Source: Chanos chanos (lineage: Eukaryota; Chordata; Actinopteri; Gonorynchiformes; Chanidae). Taken from it: 64,000 nucleotides of DNA. The notes beneath the pieces were generated by a model that saw only the letters and a list, made by a program, of their open reading frames with translations, searched no databases and was not told the origin of the DNA. Of the stretch, positions 23,188-35,648 are shown one piece after another. The stretch is from positions 15,871,366 to 15,935,365 of the forward strand of contig NC_044509.1 of the NCBI RefSeq assembly GCF_902362185.1, written 5' to 3'. Positions within the stretch are counted from its first letter, which is position 1, and each line of letters begins with the position of its first letter. The translations under genes and the position numbers were made by a program.

Positions 23188-25145
23188 ATGGCTACCAAAC
23201 TCTCAGAAGAAGATTTCTCCTGTCCTGTGTGCTGTGACATCTTCAAGGATCCTGTTGTCTTGTCATGTAGTCACAGTGTTTGTAAAAATTGTCTGCAGAT
23301 CTTCTAGAATAACAAAGAATCCAAGGAGTGTCAAGTCTGTAGAAGACTCTCAACATGATCCTCCCCGTAACCTTGTGTTAAAGAACCTGTGTGAGTCTTT
23401 CTTACAGGAGAGAAGTCAGAGAAATTCAGCAGGGTCTGAGGAGTTCTGCAGTCTGCACAGTGAGAAACTCAAACTCTTTTGTCTGGATGATAAACAGCCT
23501 GTGTGTTTGGTGTGTCAGGCTTCAGAAAAACACACACATCACAAATTCCGTCCAACAGACGAAGCTGCATTTGATAACAGGGCAAGAAAAATACTGTGGT
23601 AATTAAACAATGAAGCCCTGTTTTACCTTTGTATATCTGTTAAATAAAACGTATTCAGTATTCAATGAAAAGCAGTGGAAATATCAAAGTACAATACTGA
23701 TGTATGTATGGTAAAATGAAATCATCAAAATTAGGACATGATGTTTATACTCCATTAATAAATTATGTGTCTGCATGTGATATATTAAAGATGCTGTTTG
23801 ACGTTCAATAATTAATAATCATAAGTTTAAAATCATTAGGTCAGTCTATGGTAAACCTGTTTTATGTAGCAGTGAAAGGTCAGATACAGTCTCTGTGTGT
23901 CTGTCATCCTGTGTCTCTGATCAACACAGACCAGGTCAGTTCAGTTAAGTCTAAAACTGTGTAGTTTATAGAGGATGGGTCAGTGTATGAGACACACACA
24001 CACATACAATGTGCTGTATGTAAGTGAAAAACACAGGGACTCTGTGGGGCCCAGCTGAATGTTCTGTACCATCACCGGACATCTCCAGACTTTCAGAGTG
24101 GCATAGTGGTAAAACATGATCACAGTATATCTTGTTAAGTGCTGTGTGGACATACTCTTTCATCTTATGTTACAGACATGCGCTCATCTTCTCTCACCTC
24201 TCTCACACACCTGCCCCAAGTTTTCATTATCTATGGGCGTCAAGGTCAAAAGTCCTTGGCTGCATGAGTATATCTGTGTGTGTGAGACCTTGTGGTCTAG
24301 TCTTCCACCATCAAGACTCTGTCTGGGTGCCTCTGATGACCTCCTCTCTGCTTTTGCTGTATACTCTACCTTTTGTTCAATAAAGACAAAAGAGCTACCT
24401 CAAGTCATCGTTGTGCCTGTTTATTATTTTCAACACTTTTAAAAACATTGATATCCAACAACTCTCTCTTATAATGCATCACTTCCCTCTAGGAGGAACT
24501 CAAGACTGCACTGAAACCCCTACGGGAGAAACTGAAGATCTTTGAAAAAGTCAAATTGACCTATGATCAAACAGCAGAGTATATTAAGGTGACAGTAATT
24601 AGCAATGAAAACAATACAGTCATTTAACACAAAGCAATAATTGTGAGATATTATTTAGCATCATGAGTACAGCATACCATGATAATTGTGTTTATTTATG
24701 TTTCTCATTTCAGATACAGGCCAAACATACAGAGAGACAGATTAAGGAGGAATTTGAGAAGCTTCATCAGTTTTTACGAGATGAAGAGGCAGCCAGGATA
24801 GATGCACTGAGGGAGGAAGAGGAGCAGAAGAGTCAGATGATGAAGGAGAAGATTGAGGAGATGAGCAGAGAGATAACACACCTTTCAGACACAATCAGAG
24901 CCATAGTGGAGGAGATAAAAGCTGGAGACATCTCATTCCTGAAGGTAAAGAACCACAAAATTTAGAGCCTCCCTCTCTCTCTCTCTCTGTTACTGCTTTA
25001 CTTTCTCTCTTTTTCCTCTCAATAATTAAACATAAAAACTATCAAAAAAGGGCACATACCTCCTGTTCATGCCATATATCATAAACATCTATGAGATCAT
25101 GCCATTTTCTCTCTTTTCACAGAACTTTGAAGCCAAAACGAAAAG
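23188..25145 (+). pseudogene. TRIM35-like pseudogene T4, PRY-SPRY deleted
   Basis: Exon 1 starts MATKLSEED at 23188. It has an in-frame stop at 23305-23307 (Trp TGG to TAG) and a frameshift near 23345. Its donor at 23582 reads GC instead of GT. Exons 2-4 (24493-24588, 24714-24944, 25123-25145) are preserved. The 119-bp exon and the PRY-SPRY exon are absent: sequence passes from the intron after exon 4 ('ctctgataccaaaca') directly into the 3' flank ('ttaagaatctgtgttttg') near 25195. Intron 1 carries a solo LTR-like insert. It is the partner of T2 in the duplicated block. Confidence 0.85.
24043..24460 (+). mobile_element. Solo LTR-like element in intron 1 of T4
   Basis: It begins TGTGGGGCCC and ends ATATCCAACA, with TG...CA ends, a 4-bp direct repeat ACTC on both sides (24039-24042, 24461-24464), and an AATAAA signal at about 24380. 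Removing it restores the 'gactctctct' found in the same intron of T1 and T3. There is no internal region and the retroelement family is not certain. It looks young, being clean at both ends. Confidence 0.65.
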
Positions 25146-25194
25146 GTAATCCTGCTGTCTGTGAGCTCTCTGTTTATCTCTGATACCAAACACA

Positions 25195-26337
25195 GATTCT
25201 TTAAGAATCTGTGTTTTGATTGTGGAGTAAAAACTTGATGAACTGATATCCTCCTATAAATACTGTACTCTGAGCCCAGTGAAAGACTGTGAAATATGAG
25301 TGTCATACCTCATTACACCTACAGGGGGCAGAATGTCAAAATCTGCAAAAGAAAAGAGCAGGAGGGGTTTTTTTTGACCATTTGTATTTGCAATGGAATA
25401 TACTATTGTAAATGTAATGCATGCAATGTAATGTATACTAATATACATTTTCACAGAGCTGTGTGTGATCTGTAAATCTATTATAATATTAAAGATTCTT
25501 TTAGAATTAAAGATTCTCTTTTCATTTACATGTTGCATTGTTCAACAACACTTTATTACCTCAACAAAGTTTTACACTGATAAAATTCTTTATTTTAGTT
25601 TGTCCAAATCACCACTGTCCTGTTACTAGGTCGGTCAGTGACTCTGTATAAGATGGAGAAACCCAGTATTTAAATAAAGAGAAACTCAGTGTCTACACCT
25701 GTGTTGTTTTCTGATGGGAATGAGGAAAGTGGGGGTCACAGAGCTGCTGGAGGAGGACATATGACCAGAGGAGTTTAACCAGTTTTGGGATCTGATCTAA
25801 ATGACCCTGACAATGAGTGTAAGCAAAGCAGCACCTTCCTCTCAAATATATCAACCACAAAAAAAACTCTATTATTTTCATTCTGTCTATATTAAAAACA
25901 CCACAGTTGTGAACATTGCTGTACATCAGTCTGTGTAAACAAAAACAAGTGAATTTATACACATTGCATGTAAGTGTACGGACTGGATATTTTGAGTATG
26001 AATTTAAAAAAGTTTTTAAGAGTTTTCTGCAAAGAGATGTTTTCTCTTTCTGCCATAACAACAGTGAAATTCAGAATATTCACCTGTTTGTCATTACCTG
26101 CACCTGTGTCTTGTTCATTTCAAATATGTCCTTAGCTGATCTTGTGTCACATTGTATGTAATCAGTGATCAAAGTCACATAAGCTCAAAGGTTGTGATCA
26201 TACAGATTATTCATGCTGTCACTTCTGGGTTTACGTTTGAGAAAAAAAGGATCAGTGTGTCTCTCTCATTTGAATTGCATACTAATTATATGGAGTTTGG
26301 TGATGTAACGGACTGCAGACTATCTGTCAGTGATAAA
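25195..26337. other. 3' flank joined to T4
   Basis: This is close to the flank of T2 (13600-14700), including the stretch with 'gaaacccagtatttaaataa'. No gene is seen. Confidence 0.6.
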
Positions 26338-27460
26338 TTTTGAGATGATCTCCAGTGGCAGAAGAACCCTCCTGGGAAAAAGAGAAGAACATTCCTTCAC
26401 AGACAGTAGTGGGCAGGATGGAATGAAGTTCCTAAACAGTGACCTGTAATATGTAGGCAGGGTTCCACTGGTTGATCTGAAAGCCAGGGACTTAAACCTG
26501 ATATGGGCAGATACAGAGAGCTGATGAAGAGAGAAATGAAGAGGGGTGTGACATGTGCCCACAGGATCTACCAGGAGAGAGTTGCAGTTGTCCAGAATTG
26601 AATGCTTGGACAAGGAGTTGGGCTTGCTACTCTGACAGATATGGTCTGATTTCCCTGATGTTGTATAGAGGTATAGATGACTTTGATGGTAGTACTGAGG
26701 ATGAGCCGAGCTGAATGGAAATAGTATGATGAATGGACAGACTGGCTTTGAATCTCCCTGAGAGGTAGGACTCAAACCACCTGAGTGACATCACCATGAG
26801 GGCAAGGTCAGAGAGAGTAGACAGGTGGATCTGGTTATTAGTGGTGTCAAAAGCTGACAGACAGATCTGGAGAAACGGGGACTGACAACCTGGAGGCTGC
26901 CCTTGTGTCCTGCAGGTTGTCCACAACCATGAGCAGGGCAGTCTCTGTGGAATGACCACTCTTGAAGCCAGAATGCATGGAACCCTTCAGATTATTGTGC
27001 ATCAGAAAAATAGTTAATCTGGTTTAAGATAACCTGTTGAAGAGTTTTTGACAGAAATGAGAGGAGAGAGCCTGGTCTGAAGTTCTTAATATTTGATGGA
27101 TTGAGCGTTGGTTTCTTGAGCAGTGGACTTACCCAAGCCTGTTTAAAAGTGATCCTGTCCAGTCCTGTCCTTGATGATGTGAATGAGTGAAGGGCTAAGT
27201 GTGGGAAACATGGCTTGTAAGAGATGTGAGCGTACAGGGTCTGGTCTAAGGGGCAGGTGGTCAGTTTGTTGGTAAGAGGAAGTTTGGAGACATTTGTGTC
27301 AGTGAGAAGGTAGACTCTAGATAGTGCTATGTTGCATGTGTGAGTGGACTGGGAGTGTGTGTGTGTGTGTGTTGGATTCTCTTCAGAGAAGGTGGCAAAG
27401 TCCTGGGCAGTTAGGGAATCGGATGATGGTGCTGAAGAAGGACTGAGGAGACTGGTGAAA
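26338..27460 (-). mobile_element. Degraded L2/CR1-group LINE fragment
   Basis: The - strand encodes broken pieces of a non-LTR reverse transcriptase: ICLSAFDTTNNQIHLSTLSD followed by MVMSLRWFESYLSGR near 26770-26880, then YNIREIRPYLSE, and ALAFRSTSGTLPTYY-like text near 26450. Frames are interrupted and the 5' part is missing. It lies within the T4-T5 spacer and has no paralogue elsewhere in the window. Confidence 0.75.
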
Positions 27461-28147
27461 GTGTGAAAAAAAAAAGTTTACTCGTGTCTGTGGTGCTGGT
27501 GATCTTGTTCTGATAGTATGTGGTTTTTATCAGCTAATATATTAGTACAAAGGTTATGATCATACAGGCTGTTTGTGCTGTCACTTCTACGTTTATCTCT
27601 GAGAATAAAAGATCAGTGTGTTATTGTGCTGGTCTGAAAACAACTAACAAGGTGAGAATTAGAAGCAACACAAGTCTCAGCACACGGGCTGGAGCTATGA
27701 GCTGTAGGATATAATCACACAAAAAGATGTTATGTAAATTCTATCCTATTATATTTCAAAATAAAATCTTAAATTTAATTTTTTTAAAATAAATTTTCAT
27801 GTTACAACAACACTAAAGATAGGGAAACAAGCATGCAGGCTATTCTTTGATCTCAACCCCATCCTCTTACACAGTTTAGAGTTACAGACAAGATGAACTC
27901 ATTCAGCAACATCAGGTCTTCATAAATGTGACAAAAGCCTTTGTTTTTCTGTGATACATCAAACACAACAGCAAAGCTTATAACTTGAATGTTTTTCCAC
28001 AATCACATCCTCAAAATGAACTGAGAATGCAATGTAAAGAAGAATGGGGTGTTTTGGTATGCTAACTGAAACACTGAATTTGACAGGAGGTTTTTGAGAG
28101 GTTTTCTTAAAAAACAGCTCATTAATTAATTACGATATTATAACAGG
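27461..28147. other. Spacer between T4 and T5, no gene seen
   Basis: AT-rich sequence. The part at 27545-27625 repeats a piece of the T2/T4 flank ('gctgtcacttct', 'tctgagaataaaagatcagtg'). No coding region or RNA is recognised. Confidence 0.4.
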
Positions 28148-28517
28148 CGCCCAGGATTATTGTCCCAACCTGCACCTCCATTTTGGACTTTTAGTTTGGT
28201 ATGTCTTTGTGCTCGTGTTCTGTGTCTGTCTCCGCCCCTCACCTGTTCCTGTTTGCCTCGTTTATTAACCTTATTAATTTCAACCAATCCTGTTTTGCCC
28301 TGTTTAGTTCTCCTTCTATTTATGCCCTAGTGTTTGCCTTGTCTTTTGTCTATCGTTGTTTGTGTTTTAGAGCACACTGTTATGCTGCACCGTTTTGTTA
28401 TCGGTTTTTGTTATCAGTTTGTATTTTAATCTTCAGTTTGTCAGTAAAGTCTTCCGTTTTGTCACTTCAATCATCGTGTCTCTGCACTTGGGTCCTGCAC
28501 CACACCACCAGCGTGAC
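28148..28517 (+). mobile_element. Possible solo LTR-like sequence
   Basis: Pyrimidine-rich sequence with a late polyadenylation-like region, ending 'gggtcctgcaccacaccaccagcgtgaca'-type text (end near 28517). This composition and ending resemble fish LTRs. The left end and a target duplication are not clear, so this is a weak call. Confidence 0.3.
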
Positions 28518-28669
28518 AATTATACAGACACACAGTGTTGAATCCTTGTGTATGACTGTGCTGCTATAAGATTTTCAAAATATACAAGACTTGGATGTGA
28601 AACGATACAGCTTGTGTGAGAGTCTAAATTAATGTATTAAAATTTCTGTATCACTGGGGAAAACCCACA

Positions 28670-29068
28670 TGCTTTGTAGCCCTCTAGAGGCAGAATGACC
28701 AACTTTTTCATGGATCTTTAAAAAAAGATAACACAGACCAATCAGAAACCCTTACTTAAAACTCCACCCCCTGTTACACCTGGCAAGAAAGAGGTAAAGT
28801 TCACTGTCAGTCCATTTGTTATATAGCCTACTGATTCCTTTACCACAGAAATAATAAAAAAGGTTTAATTACTGTTCTACTGACAAATAGCGAAGGATTT
28901 ACAAAGTCTGCAGCTCGGAGTGCAGGTCAGGCAGAGAACAAGAAATCCTGAAATTCCTGTGAAGTTCAATGTTTTTCCATAGATCGATAGATAGATAGGC
29001 ACTTTATGACCTGAAAGTGAAAATACAGGTGAAATTCAGTGAACTTTTGCAAAAATTGAACTTGAAAA
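28670..29068 (+). promoter_or_regulatory. T5 promoter and 5' leader
   Basis: The conserved block is diverged here: 'ccctctagaggcagaatgacc', then 'gaccaatcagaaaccc' at 28737-28752. The leader has a small insertion with a GATA run near 28985 and keeps an ISRE-like GAAAGTGAAA at 29013-29022. Confidence 0.55.
29013..29022 (+). promoter_or_regulatory. ISRE-like motif of T5
   Basis: GAAAGTGAAA lies 46 bp before the ancestral start codon at 29069. Confidence 0.5.
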
Positions 29069-32000
29069 ATGACCTCTAAATCATCAGTATCAAAGGAAAA
29101 TGACTTTTGTTGTGTGTGCTATGAAATTTTCAAGGATCCTATTCTCCTGTCATGTGGTCACAGTGTCTGCAAAGTCTGTCTCTACGGAAAAAAAGAATTC
29201 TAAGGACTGTCCAGCCTGCAGAGGAAGATCCTCAAATCTGAACCATTCTCTAAAGTTAGACTCACACAAGTTCTTAACAGTTTCCTCCCAGGAGAGAAGT
29301 CAGAGAACTTCAGCAGGGTCTGAGGAGTTCTGCAGTCTGCACAGTGAGAAACTCAAACTCTTCTGTCTGGATGATAAACAGCCTGTGTGTTTGGTGTGCT
29401 GGGATTCAGAAAAACACTCAAACCACAAATTCTGTCTGGTAGATGAAGCTATGCCAGATTACAGGGTAAGAAACAGACTGTGGTCATTTAATTTGCTTTT
29501 AATTGAAATATAAATCTTTTTTACATATAACAAAGAACCAATTACAACACAGAACCAAATCTCTCTGAAATGGTCATTCATACATCATGCACTAAATTAC
29601 AAAGGTAAACTATTCCTTTTAAACAAGTCCATACTACAACTAAAGTAATAGAAAACTTCAGTATTCATGAATTTATTGAACAAAAGAAAAATATATACAT
29701 TCCAGACAAACACAAATGTGATAAAGTGGAAACGGGAACAGTAAAATTGTAATTCTTTCAGGAAGAAATGAAAGCTGCACTGAAGTGTTTAGAGGAACTG
29801 GAGATCTTTAAAACAGTCAAACTGACCTTCATTGAAACAGCACAGCACATTAAGGTAAGAATGCTAAAGCTCGTTGGTAAGGGACAATGGTGCACAGTGG
29901 GATGTATATGCTAAACTGTAAAAGAGAAAAAAAGGGGAAAAATGTAGTTAGATGAACACTTTTTTTTTCTTTTTACAACTAAATTCCATCAGTGCTGTTA
30001 CATATAACCATTCCTTTACTTGGTAAATTAAACCATGTTGCTTATAAGTCATCACCGAGAGGCTGTGACTTAATCAGTAAATGGACAAATTCATTACTTA
30101 TACTGACGGAGGATGATGTGACAGGTATCATAGATCATATTCACTTTCATAATGTAGCTTTTATCCTTTCATTGTTATGTACACATGTAACACGGTGCTG
30201 TAGAAAAGCCCCCACTGTAGAGACATGACTTCTGTACGACTCACAGTCACTGCAGCCGTAATCACTTTTAAAAACTGTCAGTCATTGGAAGGATGAGGAA
30301 TATTATATACGTCTGGAATCCCTCACATAAATATAATACGCATAAAGATTTCTGGTCAAAAGAAAATGTTAGACTTAGTCTGCTTTTATTGTCATTTCCG
30401 CATATGCACGACTCATACATACAGGGGAACGAGATTGTGTTACACAAGGACCACAGTGCCACATAAAACAAATAAATAATGCCCAATAAATACTGAGGAC
30501 AAAAAGGAAAAAAAAATAAGCTCCAAAAAGTATTGAGTAATAAATATAAAGAACAGAAAGTACTGAGTAAAGAGTAAAACTTCTACAACATGCAATATAA
30601 AAAAAACCTACATATTACTAATGTAGACAATACAAGCACACCTGACACGGACAGTGAATTACTAGCAGCAACATTGTGCAGGCAGGTGAGTTGTTTGGGG
30701 TGTCAATGCAGTTGATTGTGCAAAAGTGCAGTTTATTCTGCAAAGGAGAGGTCAGAGAGTTGCTGTTTGGAAGTTCTGAGTGTTCAAGCTGTTGAGGAAC
30801 CTCACAGCCTGAGGAATGAAACTGCTGCATAGTCTGGTGGAGGCAGCACGGATGCTCCGGTACCTTCTGCCAGAGGGTAGGAGGGTGAAGTGGATGTGGG
30901 AAGGGTGCTGAGGGCCTTCTGGACGCACTGTGCATTGTAGATGGCCTGCATGGATGGGAGAGCAGTTCCTATGATCTTTTCAGCTGTCTTCACTATCCGC
31001 TGTAGGGACTTGCGGTCACAGGCTTCGCAGTTCCCATGCCAGACAGTGATACAGCTGGTCAGAGTGCTCTCTATAGTGCCTCTGTAGAATGTGGTGAGGA
31101 CGGATGGGGGGAGACTCGCCTTCTTCAGGCACCGCAGGAAGTGGAGACGCTGCTGGGCCCTCTTGGAGAACGCAGTGACATGTGAGGACCAGGAGAGGTC
31201 CTCTGTGATGTGCACTCTCAAGAACTTAGTGCTTCTGACTCTCTCCACGTCCGTACCATCGATGGTCAGGGGTGTGGTGGGCGCTGGTCTTTCCAAAGTC
31301 GATGATGACCTCCTTAGTTTTCCCTACGCTTAGGTAGAGGTTGTTGACTTTGCACCACGCTGCCAGTTGGTCCACTTCTGCTCTGAATAGAGATTCATCA
31401 TTGTTGCTGATGAGGCCTACCAATGTAGTGTCGTCAGCAAACTTTATGATGAGGTTGGAGGTGGATGATGCTGTGCAGTCGTGGGTCAGCAGGGTGGACA
31501 GGAGCAGACTGAGCACACAGCCCTGTGGAGTGCCGGTGCTCAGTGTGATGGTCCTGCAGGTGGTGCTGCCAATTTAGACTGAATGTTCTACTGGCATGTT
31601 TCAACCTACATTTTGTCCAAAAGGTAGAAAAATGATTTTTAATTGACTAGTCGTTCACAGGAGGAAATGATCTGGTGACAGTGGATTTGTGAATGTAAAT
31701 ACATCATGACAGCCTCTGTAGAAACCCGGAAAAATGTCAGTGATACATCCACACTGTTTTTAGTGTCTGCTTCTGACAATATCCCATGGCTTTGTGTTAA
31801 ACACAGGAATAACCAATAAAACATGAACATAAACACTAACTCTACTCTACATGAACATAAACACTACTCTAAATGTTTCTCTTCAGATCCAGGCCCTTCA
31901 TACAGAGAGACAGATTAAGGAGGAATTTGAGAAGCTTCATCAGTTTTTACGAGATGAAGAGGTAGCCAGGATAGCTGCACTGAGGGAGGAAGAGGAGCAG

Positions 32001-32127
32001 AAGATTCAGATGATGAAGGAGAGGATTAGGGGGGTGAGAAGAGAGATTTCCTCTCTCTCAAACACAATCAGAACCACAGAAGCCGAACTGAGTGATAATG
32101 ACATTCTGTTTTTGAAGGTAGGACCCC

Positions 32128-32183
<56 letters not shown>

Positions 32184-33779
32184 ACTGTATTGTCATTTGA
32201 AGAGACACCCATTATATTTGATAGTAATATCCAATAAGTGAAAACTCATCCTTTGGTTTCTTCAACAGGACTTCAGGACTACAATGAAAAAGTAAGTGAG
32301 CCACTTCAGTGAGATAACTCCCTTTTCTCTTTTTTCGCCTGTTTCTCAACCCAAAATCAGAGCAGCACTGACTCCTGAATGTCATTCCAGAGCCCAGTGC
32401 ACTCTGCAGGATCCACAGATGCTTTCAGGAGCACTGATCCACGTGGCCAAGCACCTGGGCAACCTGAAGTTCAGAGTGTGGGAGAAGATGCAGGAGATTG
32501 TTCAGTACAGTGAGTGTTGGTACCGGAGAGCAGGTCTATAACTATGACTGCATTTAAATGAATGTAGCTGATGTGGACATGGGGGTCACTATAGAAATGA
32601 GAGGGGGCTCTGAACCCAAACAAAATGTTCCACAGGTGAAGTGAGATGAGGAAGTGGAAACTCGTAGTGCAGATCAGACAGTATCTCAAATTTAAACACC
32701 ACTTCAGACTTAAACAAAGAGAATTAATCAATGAGTGTAGGTGTATGAACTGATATACTTTATTTCAAATTTGGTACCAGTTTACTTTGTGTGACTCTAC
32801 TAACGTGACCCATAAATATGAAACGTATTTATTGACTACTTCATTTCAAGTTTTAATTTAGATTATGTCACTTAGCTAATACTCTTATCCAGAAACACTT
32901 ACAATCATTAATTTTTGAATGATAGATCACACATCAGTGGAGCATCTTCAGGGTGAAGGGAGTTACTCCAAAACACATCACATCAAATATCTAAATATGC
33001 ACAATGAAATATTCAGTCGGGTGTTCTTTAACTGATAGAACAGAATGACTTCAGTTACACTGACAACATGTTTTCTCTTTAGGTTCACACTACGTTAATG
33101 CAAAACCCCTCTCTCTGATACAATGGCATTGGAGCTTCTGGAATTATGAAACAGTCTAAATACAAATGTGTTTCATCTCTCCCACTCTCTCTGTTCTCTC
33201 TCTTCAGCTCCTGTCATTCTGGACCCCAACACTGCAGAACCACAACTCATCCTGTCTGAGGATCTGACCAGTGTGAGATACAGTGATGAGAGACTGCAGC
33301 TTCCTGATAATCCAGAGAGATTTGATCCGTGGGAATTCGTCCTGGGCTCTGAGGGTTTTAACTCAGGGACACACTGCTGGGATGTTGAGGTTGAGAACAA
33401 TAAAAACTGGTACGTGGGTGTGGCCACAGAGTCGAATCAGAGGAAGGGAACAGGAGCCCATGATGGAATCTGGCGTGTGGGTCATGGGTCTGGCAAATAT
33501 TGGTCACGCTCACCAGGACAGACATTGACACCCCTCATATTTAATGAGAAACTCCAGAGGATCAGAGTGCAGCTGGACTGGGACAGAGGAAAAGTGTCAT
33601 TTTCTGACCCTCTTACTAACACGCACATACACACTTTCACACACACTTTCACTGAGAGAGTGTTTCCATTCTTCTGTAATGCTTGTAATCTCTCTCCTCT
33701 GAGGATCTTACCAGTGGAGTGTTCTGTCAGAGTGGAACAGCACAGTTATGTTCCACTAATCATGGCATATCTTATATAA
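29069..33779 (+). CDS. TRIM35-like copy T5, RING frameshifted
   Basis: Exons are 29069-29465, 29762-29854, 31887-32117, 32269-32291, 32391-32509 and 33208-33779. Exon 1 is 397 bp, not 405: a net 8-bp loss near 29180-29200 shifts the frame inside the RING, so the ancestral start at 29069 soon meets a stop. An ATG at 29100 with A at -3 opens the other frame and runs without a stop through B-box, coiled coil and PRY-SPRY (about 467 residues); this product would have no RING. Exon 2 has lost one codon. The usual stop is mutated (TAG to TAT), adding ten residues. Either a pseudogene or a RING-less TRIM; conservation of all later exons slightly favours retained coding. Confidence 0.6.
30366..31577 (-). 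mobile_element. 5'-truncated LINE (Rex1/CR1-like) in T5 intron 2
   Basis: The - strand encodes the C-terminal reverse-transcriptase region: [59 protein letters not shown] and [18 protein letters not shown]. This is the pattern of fish Rex1/CR1-group LINEs. It is split over frames. The 3' end lies near 30366, marked by an 'aatgacaataaaagcag'-type tail. The insertion makes this intron about 2 kb long. Confidence 0.85.
32134..32181. repeat. (CT)n microsatellite
   Basis: A CT run directly downstream of the third coding exon of T5. It produces spurious SLSLSL and [10 protein letters not shown] frames. Confidence 0.9.
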
Positions 33780-35289
33780 ATCCGATCAATATTACATGAT
33801 AAATTCTAGAAAAATTGTGTTTTGATTGTTGAGTAAAAACCAGATGAACCAATTACTAGTCACACAGGTTGTCCATGGATGTCGTTAATGTTATTCCTTG
33901 ATGTCAAAAAATCTCTTCATATTGGAACAATTTTACATCTTAGGTGTGGCTAAGATCAGAATCTCCACAAGATTAAACACATGACTGACATATGAGAATA
34001 TTAAAAATACCACACACACCAGTGTTTTTACTCACTGGGAGCACTGGGACACTAAGACTGTTTTGAATCATAAATATTTTAATAAAGCAGTCTCCTTTCT
34101 TTGTCATTTTTCATTGGTCAACAACACTTTATTATCTCAGCAATGCTCCATATTGATTCACTTCTTGGCATATTAATAAAATTTTGACCCAAAATCACTG
34201 ACCCTGAAAAACAGTGTCAAACTGACCTACTCATCACTGTCCTGTTACTAGGTCAGTCAATGGCTCTGTATATGATGGAGAAACCCAGTATTTAAATAAA
34301 GAGAAACTCAGTATCTACACCTGTGTTGTTTTCTGATGAGAATGAGGAAAGTGGGGGTCACAGAACTGCTGGAGGTTGACACATGAACAGAGGAGTTTAA
34401 CCAGTTTTGGGATCTGCTCCTTCTCTAAATGATCCTGGCAATGAGGATGAGGAAAACAGCACCTTCCTCTCAAATATATCAACCACAAAAAGTCTTTCAC
34501 TTTCTTTCTTTCTTTCTTCCTTGCTTTCTTTCTTTCTTTCTTACAGGTGAACTCAGCATTGACAAAACTGACCCATGCTGAGTTTAACCGTAAGGATCAA
34601 TAACATGATCAATGACTGATAACTTTGACCACTCACTCTTCACGTTCCTGTTTTTACACAAGTTAAATAAATTGTAATGAAGAATAGTTCATTAAATCAT
34701 GACCTTAGTTGGTGAATAAAGATGACAGAATGGACTACACAGAAAATCCCTTTTATTTTTGACACTGACCGACTGTGAGGCAAAATAAACAACTTGTGGA
34801 AAATGAATAAACATTGTGGTTCATTAATCTGTGATCAGTCTGAAACAAGTGAATTTTTACATATGCATTGGAATGCAGGTGTTTTGAGTATGAATAAAAA
34901 AGTCCTTTGGAGTTTTCTGTCAGAGAGATGGTTTCTCTCTCTGACATGACATCAGTAAAATAGACACTTCCTGTGGGGATTTCAGTAGACTCCTCTTATG
35001 GCTTCCAGAGGGTGACATGGCACACCACAGGACTTCAGAAGATGCACCTGTCTGTCATTAACTGCACCTGTGTCTTGTTCATTTTGCATATTTAAGTCTT
35101 GCATTTGGTGAAGACTTTTGGAGGTTTGTCTAGTGAGTTGTGGATGCATGTTCTCCACCTGTGCTGTGGATGCTGATGTATCTCAGTCTTATTGAGATGA
35201 ATGTTGTTTGATGAACTCCAAACATTCATTGCGTTGTTGTGACAGTGATTTGCTGGTGCTGTAACAGGAGTGGGAAAAAAATACTACAT
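33780..35289. other. 3' flank of T5, duplicated intergenic DNA
   Basis: The right two thirds match the T2 flank (14090-15190) and lead into the same promoter block. A CTTT microsatellite is at about 34497-34543. No gene is seen. Confidence 0.55.
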
Positions 35290-35648
35290 GTTCTGTAGCC
35301 CTCTAGAGGAAGAATGACCTGCCTTTGACATTGACCTTTGATAAAACAAAATCAGAGACCAATCAGAATCCTTTATCTAAGATTCCATTTCCACCACACC
35401 TGGCAATAAGGATTTAGAGTTCAGTGTCTAAGTCCAGTTCTCACACACTGAACTCAGGTTAAAGTTTAATCACGGAGAGTCTGTGGAAGCAGACACGCAC
35501 TAAAGGATTTACAGTCTCTACCTCAGAGAAGAGGTCAGGAAGAAGACAGAAATTCCTGAAGTTCATGTGAGTTTCAATGTTTTTTCATCTGAAAGTGAAA
35601 GTAAAACTGAAAACTATTTAGTTGTCGAGAAAGACAGCCACCTACAAA
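35290..35648 (+). promoter_or_regulatory. T6 promoter and 5' leader (relic)
   Basis: Conserved block with 'ccctctagagg', the CCAAT box in 'gaccaatcagaatcc' (35358), 'tttatctaa' and ISRE-like GAAAGTGAAA at 35591-35600, 48 bp before the start codon. Confidence 0.55.
35591..35600 (+). promoter_or_regulatory. ISRE-like motif of T6
   Basis: GAAAGTGAAA at the family position; the gene behind it is broken. Confidence 0.5.
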
